Shown one piece after another: positions 26,220 through 37,865 of a DNA stretch of 64,000 nucleotides. The position numbers were made by a program, and so were the translations under genes. Source of the DNA: Mantis religiosa (lineage: Eukaryota; Arthropoda; Insecta; Mantodea; Mantidae); NCBI GenBank assembly GCA_030765055.1, contig CM060958.1, positions 112,011,127-112,075,126 of the forward strand, read 5' to 3'. Position 1 is the stretch's first letter. Each line of letters begins with the position of its first letter. A model generated the notes under the pieces. That model had not been told where the DNA came from, searched no databases, and saw only the letters and a program-made list of their open reading frames with translations.

Positions 26220-28200
26220 TGGAGAAAATTGAGGCTCGTAGTGTGATAAAGCTCCTGCATTTGAAGCGCATAACTGCCCGGGAAATTCATGATGAGATGT
26301 CAGCTGTATATAGAAATGATTGCCCATCGTATGACACTATTGTGAGGTGGAAAAGGAATTTAGAACTGGTCACATGTCCCTGACAGATGAGCCAAGAGCT
26401 GGTGGACCGTAAAAGACAGACGATGCTGTCACAGCGAAGAAAGTGGAGTGTTTAATACTGGAAGACAGACGAGCAACCATCTAAATGTTCATGAATGAGA
26501 CACATCTTAGTTATGGTAGTGTGTGGAAAATGATTCATGACGAACTGCACATGTCTAAGGTGTCTGCACAGTGGGTTCCACGTTTGCTAACTCCTTTCCA
26601 AAAGCAAACAAGGCGTGACCTTTCAAGACAGATGTTGATGCTGTTGGAACAGGATGTAGATGATTCTTTTGATTGTCTGGTAACCATGGACGAATCCTGG
26701 ATCTATCAGTATGGTCCAGAGACAAAAACCATGAGAATGGAATGAAAACATGCCTATTTCTCCATCTCCCAAAAAGGGAAAGGTGCAAAAGTCACCTGGG
26801 ATGGTCAAGCTTTTAGTTTTCTGGGACTGTCGTGGAGTCATCCCTACAGTTTATCCTGCATAAGTCAAACCATCACTGGCAGATACTACTGAAATCTTCT
26901 GGACAAGTTACGAGCTGCTCTGATTAAGAAACGACGCGATATGCAGTCCAAAGTTGTTCGTATTCTGGCTGACAATGCACCAGCTCATTCATCTCAAAGT
27001 GCAGTTCACAAAACATTAGAATGTGACTTTGAGACCTGCTACAGGGTTAGTGTCGAATCGTATTGATGAATGACGAATTATGCCCCTCGTTGAGGTGACC
27101 ATTTGGAACAGGGTTGAAGTGGTTTGGGTAGATTCCCAACGTCAATGGGTGATGGAGTAATTATTTCCCTCGATGTGGCGACATTTTGGTGGATGGAATA
27201 GATGGTTCTTGAAGTCCCAGCTTACCTCGGCGTGACTTCAGTCGGTTGAGCAAGATATCTTCTTTTACAGGGGTGGTACGGCGGAAGGAAATTTTACGTA
27301 GAATGAGTAATCATTTTTCTCTGTATTAAATAATGTAGAAACTTTTATTTCCTTACTTCAATCAACACCAGTTCGAACAAAATGTATGATTCAACATTTA
27401 TAACACTATTCTTACACAAGATTCACTTGATGTGACGCGTTTATATCTGGATGCGTGCAAGAATCAAAAGTTTTATACGGTTGCTCACTACCGTGTATAA
27501 TAATTAAATTGTGTGTCTTCTAGCGATGATATTTAATGTAAAGATTATCTAGTTATACTCGATGATTGTTATGAGAATAGACTTATATTCTTCCGCACAC
27601 AACGGCGTTTAAGAAGAGAATTTTACATCCGTTCACGGTGACTGTTAGGAGAAGAATAATCAGTTCATCTTCTTCTACACATTAGCATTTTGCTAATAGT
27701 TCGACCCCCCTAGAGGAATATTGAATATCCTCCATGGCAACGTAAAATCTTTTATATCTGATTGGTCCACGTTTTACGATATACGCGTCACACCAATCCC
27801 AAATAAGTTTGTTATTCAACACTTTTGTGACGTCATTTCCACTTACATAGCTTCTCTGTGCATGACTCACTCTACTTAACCTCACATAATACAATATTTG
27901 GAACTCTTTGGGGACAACATAAAATAACTGTTTCACACCTTACAGCATCCGCCTTAGTCGCCCGATCTCGCACCAAGTGACTTTTTATTATTCCTGGAAA
28001 TGAAGAGTCCGTTGCGTGGTCGCCGATTTGACAACACAAATAACGTCATTAAAGAAGCGGAAGAGTGGTTTAAAGCGAATTCTGCAGACTCCTACAATCA
28101 TATTATTCGGAAGGTCAGGTAATGCTGAAAAAATGTATAAACCTGGATATTGACTACGTAGAGAACAACTAATAAGGACATATCAACAAAAACTCTCTAT
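26220..28200 (+). pseudogene. Mariner transposase, split and frameshifted
   Basis: The frame opens at MEKIEARSVIKLLHLKRITA (N-terminal helix-turn-helix). The next pieces are HDELHMSKVSAQWVPRLLTP, then DCLVTMDESWIYQYGPE with the first catalytic Asp (26485-26745) and LADNAPAHSSQSAVHK with the second (about 26970). After the insertion come PDLAPSDFLLFLEMKSPLRG (third block, about 27960) and KEAEEWFKANSADSYNH. Stops and frameshifts separate them, so the copy is inactive. Confidence 0.9.
27045..27936. other. Unidentified ~0.9-kb insertion within a mariner
   Basis: This block lies between the second and third catalytic blocks of the mariner transposase. CTACAG before and TTACAG after it could be a short target duplication. 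I see no clear terminal inverted repeat, no coding frame of a known family and no tRNA-like boxes, so its class is unknown. Confidence 0.6.
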
Positions 28201-28920
28201 CACATGTTTAAAGGGTGATAATTAAAACTTTACAACACCCCTTCGTAGTAATCTTTTATCTTACATGTTTTCTTTGTAATTAAATACCATGTGGCAGCTA
28301 TTCCTTTTTCTGTTGTAATTCATGCTTTCTTTCCACTTCTTTATCCATTTTATATAAAATTTTATCTCTTGAAGAACGTAAGCTACAATTGATAATGACG
28401 AGAATAACTAGGTCACCTGTGTATGTCCACAGGTTGTAGACAAACAGGTAGAGAAATATTTATCTATGAAGATACAAAACTCTACATATTCTTTTGTTCT
28501 TTTTTAATCTTTTCGCCAAATACTCACGAACATAAAACTTACGGAACAAAACAAGTATTAACCCGCAGTTAAAAGGTGTGTTACGTCTTAGTCGTAACTA
28601 GCCAGTTATCATATAATACTTTTAAATTTTATGTTCTGCTAGTGCACAACAATTTTTAAGCCAGCAATTCCTCATAGTGGCCTGAAAACTAAAAGTAACT
28701 CAGCAGTAGATAAATTATTGTCCAGTAAGATTGTAAATGACGAAAAAGACAAGAAAAACTTTTGAGAAAATGCAGCTTAAAATTCACTACAGTACTTTAA
28801 GACAATAGTACAGAATAAATAACCATTTGTGGGTTTGCAGTAGCTGAAAGCATAACAAATTGATCTTCTGAGACGCATATCAGAATATATCTTATACCAG
28901 AGGAAGACAGCTTCGAGAGT

Positions 28921-29499
28921 TGTGACGTATTTCAGTCGGGAGTAGGCATGTAGTGCGTGTTACGTGAGGCAAGAGCCATGTAGTACCAAGTTGCCTATAT
29001 AAATGGTGCTGTGAGTACAGAATCTGAGAGTTCAGTCAGGTTTAGCATTCTCGATGACAGCAATGACAACGTACCAAATGGAGCTGTTAAACTTTGTAAC
29101 GATATGTTTTAGTTAGAACTTTTTATATGAATATTGTTTTCTGATATGACATAGAAGGCCATGTAATGACAATATTAAAAACAAATATATGTGTAATTTT
29201 GTGATTGGCCGTAGTAATAATTGTATTACGTAATGCGGTGACGTAGCAGTACATCGGGCAATCTCAAAATTAATAGAGGAGTAACGATAGCTACTGAAAA
29301 TCTTGAGATAGATATATGTTCTTCGGTCTTGTTACATGACGATGAAAAATGTTGCGGTGAATATAATTGTAAAGGAAAGTTAATAACCTTCAAAAATAGT
29401 TATTCGGTATTCGTAATAGATACGAGTGAATTGTAATACAGATTATACAATTAAATAATATATTACGAAGTCGGAGTCATATAAATTTTATTTCTGTTA

Positions 29500-29546
<47 letters not shown>

Positions 29547-29653
29547 ACACCTGAGAAAACATCTCATGACTCTTATTTAATCAAATCTCGACCTGGATCT
29601 TCCAAACAGTCGGCGTGCTTCCTATCTGCTGCGAGTGGAGAAATAACGCCACA
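28921..29653 (+). mobile_element. LTR of a retrotransposon with primer-binding site remnant
   Basis: Starts TGTGACG and ends CGCCACA (imperfect inverted ends). TATATAAAT at 28996 is followed about 36 bp later by TCAGTC, a TATA-plus-initiator promoter of the insect LTR type. A 43-base A run (29501-29543) lies inside. Just after the end is TTTGGCTCCTGAACGTG, which looks like a primer-binding site, then about 70 bp of leader. No internal coding region or second LTR follows, so it is a 5' LTR fragment. Confidence 0.55.
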
Positions 29654-29739
29654 AATTTGGCTCCTGAACGTGTGGCTCGATTAAGATGGGGAGAGATTAA
29701 GCTGGAAAATAACGTCACAACTTACAATGTGACGATTTT

Positions 29740-30834
29740 TTGAAGGACAAGTAGGTATACATACAAGAAAAGACTTGGCTGATTTTTACAAGAATGTCCC
29801 CCAAACCAGATTTCCGAGGTTATATTCAATTGCCGCACCGACATTGTGTATGTTAGGCTCAACATATGTGTGCGAACAATTTTGTTTTGTTATAAAATTA
29901 GCTAAGTCCAAACCCCGAAGTACCTTGTCGGATCACAATCTAACATGCAGCCTTCGATTACAAAGTTCCCAGACATTCGTCCTAATATTGATAAACTAGT
30001 TACAGAAAAACGAAACAGAAAGTGTCGAAAAATGTCCACGTAATTTTGTTCTAAATGGGTCTCCTCTAATTTGCAGAGAAAATTACTTTATGTTTTATAT
30101 TATTTTCCTTATAACATGCCTGACTTTCAGAAAAACCACGAGTTGAAGTTTTATATATTTTCTCATAGCACAGAGCCAAAATGTAATTGTTTATAAACTG
30201 TGACCAATTGTGCATTAAAGCAATCAGCTTTAATATTACAACACCCAAGATGTAATTGTACATATTATTAACACCCGATACGTTTCCTGTCTTTCCTATG
30301 CCGTCGGAACCCCAACACATCAAAATATTTCCTTCCTCTTGGGCAGCAGAAATCAGCGCGGTGACGTCACACGCTAACCTGCCTTTCGTTCGGGGCATAT
30401 TTGGCGCTTAGAGCTGACGGAGCTAACGTCTCACCACCACTACTTGTCTTACCCTGTCTTATACGTTCAAATGAATTAGGTATTTACAAATTAGAGAAAC
30501 AAATTACTAATCTGAAATGGCAAAGACTTCAACACATCGACAGAATGTGATGGAGTAGTGTTACAAAACAAGAATTGAAATAAAATTAAGGTCGATTTCA
30601 TTATGAAAACCTATGGGACATGGGAAGGGGTCTACATCGAATCAAGCATCACTGTATCTCTCTGCAGCGGAAGAAGTAGTGCTAATTGTTAAAAAATAAT
30701 TATGTAGAACGAAAGGGCAAGTTACTAGTATAATAGAAATGAAACAATAGAAGATACCATTTTAAGGAAATTTTAAGATACGTTGACTTAAATACACATT
30801 ATGAAGTATGGTTCTATCGGCATCAACGTCAAGA
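29740..30834. other. Intron 2 sequence, nothing recognised
   Basis: The longest frame (30066-30398, minus, 110 codons) has no recognised domain and low-complexity composition. No repeat family is recognised. Confidence 0.45.
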
Positions 30835-31195
30835 CGGGTTGGAATAGGATACGTCATTTCTGCACGTGAACCCCGAAGGAAAAGCTGCCGAAAACATCGG
30901 TGGGACCACCTGGTGATCTACTAGCTATGCAGGCCAGTTCCCGAACTGTTTAGGCAACCCTCTATCCGCTGCGGTCGGCAGAGACCTGGCCGGAGGTACC
31001 CGATCTCCCACGGGTGTCGGAAACAAACTGCTTTCTCGAGTCCAACCCAATCCGAACAACTCTCCTACGGGAGGTTCTCGGCAGTTAGGCCCGAAGTTCC
31101 TCTGGTAACGTCAGAGGTACCACTAGTGCTAAGAGTCCACAGCACCCGCACCACGGTAGCTGAAGGGGACGGATCTCCTACCCTACGGGACTACA
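30835..31195 (-). repeat. GC-rich repeat D, copy 2, reversed
   Basis: The minus strand carries GTTGTTCGGATTGGGTTGG, AGAGGGTTGCCTAA, TAGATCACCAGGTGG and CCTTCGGGGTTCACG in the order of the other D copies. Confidence 0.7.
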
Positions 31196-31249
31196 ATTGA
31201 CCAGAAGGAAACTCTAATAAAATAAGTGTTTACTAGGAGCATATAATCT

Positions 31250-31450
31250 TGCCATGCATCGCCTAGATTCCCTCCTACACTTCTATCCTAAAAGAAAGCA
31301 GCAGAGGAGAGACGATGTGAAATGCCGGGGATATAATTAACCTACCCAGCTTTCGCCTGGCGATACGGGAAATTCCACGATAAAAACCCATGGATCAGGT
31401 GGGTGGACCACGAGAATCGAAACAAGACCTCCCGAATGCGAGCCACATAC
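31250..31450 (+). repeat. Interspersed repeat E, copy 2
   Basis: Shares TTCGCCTGGCGATACGGG, CCCATGGATCAGGTGGGT, GACCACGAGAATCGAA and ACCTCCCGAATGC with 17560-17870. Confidence 0.55.
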
Positions 31451-31948
31451 GATGGGTTCAATCTCTGGCAACCGTGCACTCTGACGTGACCATTTCCTTA
31501 TTTCGCCTTGTTAGTAAAGAGAATGCCGGGATGCTTAATTTCATTTCTGCTATTTCTCTTCATCCTATTTTGCAGGCGTACTTTCAAGCTCGTGATGTAT
31601 GCCGCGGATGTATGATCAGATGGCGCGGATACTAGCGTACTGTACATGCTGTTCCCGGCACTGGACAGCGTTGTATTGTCGCTGTCCTTACCTGCCCAAC
31701 TGATGGTTGTGCAGCGGGGCCGGTCGGCCCTGTGACTTGCTGCGGTTCCTGCACTTCATGCCTTCCTCCTACGGGTATTAATGACAATAAATGTGCAGGT
31801 CACAGTTTGTGAGGTGTGCCCTTTCTTGGTATATCCATTACCCTTTTGGAATAGCTGTTCTCAATGTCAACAGATCTCATATTTTTCTAACTCTTCCTTT
31901 AGGATTACATCAAGTATAGTGTATCAAAAACATTTACTATATTATTTA

Positions 31949-33162
31949 GTTCGTTCAATAATGATTGGCACTAGTGCCATCAGATGATGCCGCTACTTCC
32001 TATAAGTGGCAGTCTGGAGTAGCAGTTGTACCATCTTTTGAGTGCGCTAGTGGACATCAGGGAGACAAAATGGAAGCAGACAAGAACGGGCAAAGGTGAA
32101 CTGTGTGGTTTCTCAGGATGGAAGCAGTGTCTGCTTCAGATATCCACAAGAGGTAAGTGGCCATTTGTGGGTAGTCTGCCCCAAGTCGCAGGTCCATGTT
32201 TCGTTGGGTGTCCGAATTCAAAGACAGCAGGGATTCTGCTGAAAATATAAAAACACTGGGCGTTCAGCAACTGCATGCAACCAAATAATACTCGGCTTGT
32301 GAATGACCTGATATTGAAGCGCAGACGAATTACATTTGATGGATTAGTGCAGGGAACAGGTCTATTACGGGGGACCCTTCACACCATAATCCACGAAGAT
32401 TTCATGAGGAAAAAGGTGTGTACACAATGGGTACCAAATATTCTTACTAATGCGCATAAACAGAAGCGTGTGGTGATGTGTCAACAGTTGCGGCAACAGT
32501 ATAGTGCAAATCGACAGGAATGCTCACCGTCGACGAGTCATGGTGTTTCCACGAGCAGAAAAGAAACGCCATTCTATGGAGTGGAAGATGCTACGAGCCC
32601 AAGTCACGCTAGGACATTTCGTGGGAAACACATGACAACTGTGTGCTGGGTTCAGGAAGGAATACTGCTGATGGATTGCCTCCCTCCCAATACGACCAGC
32701 AACATTAAGCGAAACTGCAATTCACTGCAACAACTCCGCCGATGCATTCAATAACACCACCTCAAAAATGGGGACGTGGTGTTCTACTCCAAGAAGAAAA
32801 TGCACGACCACATGCCCGTCGACATATCATGGCCACAATTCGTACACTAGGGTTTACTGTGCTGCTACATCCTCTATACTCACCCGATTAGGCTCCTGGG
32901 AACTATGCTCTATTCGACTCGATGAAAGAGGTCATGCACGATAAGAAGTTCACCGCTGATGACGAACTTCATGCAGTTGACCATCAGTGGCGCCGGAATA
33001 CCCCCCAAGAATGGTTTGCTGCGCAAATACACAAGCTGCCAGAACGATGGATCAATTAACATTGGCAGGGGATACCTGTAATGTTACCTGAATAAGTTTG
33101 TTCAATAAATGTTTCCTGTAAACAAAAAATAGCTTGTAGTGCCAATCATTTTGGAACGGCGC
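31949..33162 (+). mobile_element. Mariner-like element, full-length ends
   Basis: Left end GTTCGTTCAATAATGATTGG, right end (complement) GCGCCGTTCCAAAATGATTG, both continuing to GCAC. TA flanks are at 31947-31948 and 33163-33164. The size of 1.21 kb and the plus-strand transposase fit mariner. Confidence 0.9.
32059..33057 (+). pseudogene. Mariner-like transposase, frameshifted
   Basis: Frames keep the N-terminal helix-turn-helix (MEAVSASDIHKR), the middle DFMRKKVCTQWVPNILT segment (in the 159-codon frame 32275-32754), then in another frame LTVDESWCFHEQKR (first catalytic Asp). ENARPHARRHIMATIRTLGF (second block, with Glu in place of the usual Asp) and YSPD...APGNYALFDSMKE (third) come next, ending ERWIN-stop. 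At least three frame breaks and one stop inside YSPD make it inactive. The Asn in APGNYAL sits where the third catalytic Asp would be. Confidence 0.88.
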
Positions 33163-33164
33163 TA

Positions 33165-33955
33165 GTATTTAGAGGAATTTTACATATAAGTCGAAAATGT
33201 TCCAACTACATTAAACAGGATCTACTGCAGATATTAACACACGATATGTCAGAGTACACGCCCCAATTTTGATTATCGTGTGAACACCTGTTGAATAATG
33301 TATATTCAGGTATTAGCAGGAAGAACTGTCATTGGACATGCAAATGAGTACTATGTTATTTGTAGCTTTTACATAATACATTGACTTTCAGAAACGTACT
33401 GCCGGAATTTATGGACATCTGACGTTTGAAATATGTGAACCTCCACACTCTATTCTAAAACTGGCTTCAGAGCTGTGTCCCAAAAAACCAGCGCCGTTTT
33501 CGTTTGTACTATTGAGCTATTTCATGTAGTTTACTCACTGCCTTTATAATTTAAGGCATAAGGGTGCACATATTAAATATTACAGGGGAAGCTGTAATGT
33601 AATATTCTTATATAAACAGCTCTATGTCAAAGTACTGCATTTCAAATTCTGGTAGGAAGATAGCGCATTTTTGTTTCTTTACTGAAAAAAAAATTACAGA
33701 AAAAGACAATTATATGTCGGCTATGCACGAAAGGAGATACCTCTGCATTGCTGTCTACATAGATGTTCTGTGGAGGCAAACTCCTACAGGGAAGCCCGGA
33801 AGACCCTAAAACTTCAGTTCAACAGACAGCACCATTACTGTTTCTGTCTAAAGAGCGCGATGAATTACCCTCAACTAAGCAGACTTAGTGTCCGTGGGTG
33901 TACTCTTTTCTTTGAGCAAGCTCTCGCTCCACTAGTCGGGTACGATCTTATACCA
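33165..33955. other. Intron 2 sequence, nothing recognised
   Basis: No recognised coding frame, RNA or repeat. Confidence 0.45.
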
Positions 33956-33959
33956 TGAA

Positions 33960-34165
33960 ACCCAAAGCACACTTGAAAGATGCGGACGAATTGAAATCGA
34001 AGCTAAATGAAAGAAAGAAATTCGTAGAAGATAACAAAACACTTATTATTTGTCTAACAAGCAAGGAGAAATCGAGAAAAGTGCAAGATCGGAGTGGGAT
34101 CGAACCCAAATACGCCGAAAGCGAGCTTTAAATGTTACCGCACAGCTACCTCGCTCGGTGAATTT
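33960..34165 (-). repeat. tRNA-derived SINE, another family
   Basis: The minus strand has CCGAGCGAGGTAGCTGTGCG (A-box) and 30-40 bases later TTGGGTTCGATCCCACTCC (B-box), then a short body ending in ATCTTTCAAGTG. The head is unlike families A, B and G. Confidence 0.6.
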
Positions 34166-34535
34166 ATTAGCTACTCGGCGTTGTTAAGACAGCTTGGCAT
34201 CATTGCTTTATTGTACCATTTGCAAACACATCCATAAGCCATTTACAATAACTACTATTTATCTATGAGGGCTGATCAACAAAGACTGAGACTCTTTTGT
34301 TTTCACAGATGTTTATTACTGCAATTCAATGTTTACATGATCTTTTTCAAAGTAGTTCCCTCTTACTTCAATGTACTTTTTATAGCGCCTCTGCCAGTAC
34401 TTGAACTCGTGCTGCAGACCATTCTTTGTCAAGTCCTTGAGAATCGCCTCACTTTTCTTGAGCACTGCTTCAGAGTTCTCAAATCGAATACCCCTAAGTT
34501 TCAATTTTCACCGGTGATGAATCATGGCTGAATCA

Positions 34536-34539
34536 TTAT
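34536..34539. repeat. Gypsy target-site duplication, left (TTAT)
   Basis: TTAT immediately precedes the left LTR and is repeated at 39514-39517 immediately after the right LTR. Joining across it restores the mariner reading frame. Confidence 0.92.
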
Positions 34540-35100
34540 TGTGACTTTGTGGGTTCGTGAAATGAAAAGTCCAATTACACCACTCAACAATGTTCTTTAT
34601 TTCCACCGACTTACAGTTAAACTCTTGCCAATTACACAGGATTACTTGCTGCACACAATTACAATTCACCAGTTCGTCCGTTACAATTTCCTTGTACTCG
34701 CGGTTACATAAACTCCGATGCACATACCAGTTACGTACAGTCTTCCGTTGCACAATCCTTTCGTTCATTAACACGTCACTGACTAACACTGCCTTCTTAC
34801 ACCAAGAACTGTCCTCACTCACACACTAACCAACTGACTGACTCACTCCGTCTGTCTGCAACCCCCCTTTATATAGGAATATCGCCGACTTCTCCGCTTT
34901 TCTGGTTTCCAGGCGAAGATTCCAGTAAACGAAAGATCGAGAATCAGGGATAGGAGAAACAGACGGCACAGTCATGTTTTTCCCCCGACCACAGCCTGTC
35001 ACCACTATAAGACAAATGAGGGGGAGGTGTGGCTAACACGGTCCTCCCCTGCCTTCCGTTCCCAGCTGGTTCCACAGGGTGTTCCAGCGCTCGCGTTACA
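34540..35100 (-). repeat. Gypsy 3' LTR (561 bp)
   Basis: Begins TGTGAC and ends GTTACA (plus strand). It differs from the other LTR by one extra T and three substitutions that I can see. It is the downstream LTR because the element reads on the minus strand. Confidence 0.95.
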
Positions 35101-36207
35101 CTGCTCCCTCCTCAAAGCTGTTCGCCCCGAACAGCCCCATCGTAGCGGGCGAGGCGGTCCAGGTGTACCACCAGCATCTGCTCGGAGTCTCAGCCAGAAG
35201 TAGCGCTGCCGTAGTTTGTGAATCATTCGGTTCGCTCCCAGGTGTCCTCCTGAAGTACCGGCGTGCACTTCCACCAAGACTTCCGGGACTTTGCTCCGGG
35301 GAAGTACCAACTGTTCCCTCTGCGCCTTCCCATCGGGTGACTCCCATACCCTGAACAGCACGCCCTCTCTGGTATTCAACGAGTCCCATTGGGCCCAGTA
35401 CGACTTGTAGGTGGCGCTCCTCGGTGCGATGTCCTCCCAGGTTGGTCTCATCCCTGCCTCCACTTCCCTCAATAGTGGCCCCAAGTCTGCGTCCGCCAGC
35501 TGCTCCCTCCTCAGGCCTGCGCTATCCCAGCCTTCAGCAGGCACTGCCACAACTACTCGGACTGCTGCGGCACGCTCCTTCTCTTCCACTCTTGTGCACT
35601 GGCCGCACTCTTCTGGACAGGGTCTTCGGGACATGGCGTCTGCGTTACCGTTGCTCTTCCCTTTACGATGTTCCGAGGTGAAGTCGTACTCCTGCAGCCT
35701 CTGGACCCAACGTGCTGTCTGGCCTTCCAGGTTCTTAAAGGTCAATAGCCAGGTTAGGGCGGAATGGTCAGTCCTCAGGTGGAATGGCTGACCGTACAGG
35801 TACTTGTGGAAGTGCTCCAATGTCTTTACTACCGCCAGTAACTCCCGTCGGGTGACGCAGTAATTCTTCTCTGCCTTGGATAGCGTCTTGCTGTAATAGG
35901 CTATCACCCGCTCATGGCCGTCCTGGATCTGCGACAGGACACCTCCAATGCAATGGTCGCTGGCGTCGGTGTCCACAATGAAGGCGCCACCCGGTTGCGG
36001 GAAACCCAAAATTGGAGCACTGCACAGGGTCTCCTTTAGGTGCTGGAAAGCGTTTTCGGCGTCCTCTGTCCACACATAAGGCCGTTGTTCCTCCGTCAGG
36101 CGGGTGAGGGGTTTTGCGATGTTGGAGAACCCCTTTATGAAGCGTCGGTAATAACTGCACAGCCCCAGGAAACTGCGCAACTCTTTCCTATCCTTGGGCG
36201 AGGCCAA
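35005..36207 (-). pseudogene. pol: Gypsy pol, 3' part: RNase H and integrase zinc domain, core deleted
   Basis: This frame (400 codons) continues pol after a frameshift. It holds the RT connection (KDRKELRSFLGLCSYYRRFI), RNase H with FIVDTDASDHCIGGVLSQ, the chain YYSKTLSKAEKNYCVTRREL and RTDHSALTWL, then a spacer rich in Arg/Glu. The integrase zinc-binding start VHAGTSGGHLG..MIHKLRQRYFW follows. After RLRADA the sequence jumps to a tail with GGTPGPPRPL; in another frame the same DNA reads MLVVHLDRLA, the usual pol C-terminus. The DDE core is therefore missing. The frame then runs artificially into the LTR. Confidence 0.9.
35101..35116 (-). other. Polypurine tract of the Gypsy element
   Basis: Minus strand TTGAGGAGGGAGCAG directly abuts the 3' LTR, the position and composition expected for the plus-strand DNA primer. 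Confidence 0.75.
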
Positions 36208-37865
36208 TCTCTCACAGCCTGTGTCTTCTCCGGGTCTGTGGCCACTCCGGTTGCCGAGACTATGTGGCCCAAGTAGTTAAATTCCTTGCGGAAGAGCGTG
36301 CACTTCTTCGCGTTCAGCTTCAAGTTGGTCGCTTGCAGTCTCTGTAGCACCTTACTCAGATTCTCGAGGTGATCTTCAAAAGTCTTCCCGACGATGATGA
36401 TGTCGTCCAGGTATAGCAGGCAGGCATCGTAAGTCAGCCCTCCCATCTCTGACTCCATAAGGCGCTGGAAGGTAGCTGGTGCGTTGCAGAGGCCAAAGGG
36501 CATAACCGTGAACTGCCAGAGCCCTTGGCCCGTCGAGAATGCAGTCTTCTCCTTGTCTCTCGGGTCTAGAGCTACCTGCCAGTAGCCCGACTTCAGGTCC
36601 AGGGTCGAGAACCACTGTGCACCAGCTAGCGTGTCCAGGGTGTCGTCAATCCGGGGTAAGGGAAAACAGTCCTTCCGGGTGACGGCGTTCAATTTTCTGT
36701 AGTCTACGCAGAAGCGCAGCTCGCCGTTCTTCTTTGTCACCAAGACTACAGGGGAACACCAAGGGCTGTCAGACTCTTCAATCACTCCCCTGGATCTCAT
36801 GTCCTCCAGCATGTCTCGTATCGCCCCTTGCTTCGCCAGCGGAACGCGTCTATGTGGTTGCAGAATAGGCCGGGCGTCTCCGGTGTCGATGAGGTGAAGC
36901 ACTCTGTCCGTGCGGCCGTAGTCACTATCGCCTTGGCTGAAGACGCGCTCGTATCGCCTCAGTAGTTGTCGAACCTTCTCCAGCTGTTCTGCGGTCAGGT
37001 GGTCGGCCGCCCTCTCCAGTAAGCCTTCTAACCGGGGCCCCAGGTGTTGCTTCGGCGCCGGCTCCTGTGTCTTGTCGATTGCTGTTACGCTCACTACGGG
37101 CTCGCACGTTCCCAACTCCGTCCCGGCCTGGACGTCGTGATCGGTGTCCGTTGGATTTAGCAGTCTCACTGGCACCTCCTCTCGGCACGGCAGCAATGTC
37201 CTGGCTACACACAGTCCGTGTACAGGCGTCTTCTGGTCCAGCATCATGTTCCTGGTTCTCTGGCCCTCCAGTCGCGCCGTCACCACCACCTCGCTCCTCG
37301 CGGGAACAACCACGTCTTCGTCCAAGAGGACCCTGCACATTCCAAGGCGCTCTTCGGGTTGAAGGAGTATAACCTCTTCTCCGTTAAGCCGCAGGACCTT
37401 CTTGCCGACGTCGACCGTCACCTCATGGCTCCTGAGGGCATCCAGTCCCAGGATCACCTCCTCAGCCACCTTCGCGACGAACACCCACAGACGCACGGCA
37501 CTCCGTCCCAAGTTCAGCTCCAGCAGGGCCTCCTTCTCCACAGGCAAGGTGTCGCCCGATGCCGTGACAAGCTGGTATGGCCGGCTTGGCTTCCTTGTCG
37601 GTGAACCCTTCGCCACGTCAGGTCTGATGATGGTCACGGCCGCCCCGGTGCCCGCTAGCACGCGGCACGGCTTCCCTCTTACCCAACCGTCCGCGATGAG
37701 GCTGTCATCCATACGCCGGCTGACGGCGCGCAGTGTCACTCGAGGGGATGGTGGTGATGGCGCCGACGTGCCCCTCTCCACGACGGCCCTTACTCGTTTT
37801 CCGGCTGCTCTTCCTGGTGTGGGCAGTCTCTCTGCAGGTGTCCGGGCTGTCCACACCCCCAACAC
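36135..37865 (-). pseudogene. pol: Gypsy pol, 5' part: protease and reverse transcriptase
   Basis: The 576-codon frame overlaps the gag end by about 75 bases in the -1 frame. Protease: CRVLAGTGAAVTII, where Gypsy proteases have Asp-Thr-Gly; here Gly replaces the catalytic Asp. RT: SPWCSPVVLVTKKNGELRFC, YRKLNAVTRKDCFPLPRIDD, FSTLDLKSGYWQVAL, QFTVMPFGLCNAPATFQRLM and the catalytic YLDDIII. The RT blocks look complete. The frame is lost after AVRDWPRP (about 36190), one base short of the continuing frame, so RT is separated from RNase H. A GGAAAAC heptamer at the gag end (37796-37802) is a candidate slip site for the gag-pol shift. Confidence 0.93.

Larger units (their letters stand above)
26057..28245 (+). 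mobile_element. Mariner element, interrupted by a ~0.9-kb insertion
   Basis: The ends are inverted repeats of about 33 bp (left CGAGGGGGTGTCGTAAAGTT, right complement CGAAGGGGTGTTGTAAAGTT), flanked by TA at 26055-26056 and 28246-28247. At 2.19 kb it is about 0.9 kb longer than a mariner. The excess lies between 27045 and 27936, which splits the transposase before its third catalytic block. Confidence 0.92.

Noticed and set aside
30066..30398. 110-codon minus-strand frame as a gene
   Set aside because: No domain, no signal and no splice or promoter context; composition is like the surrounding intron.
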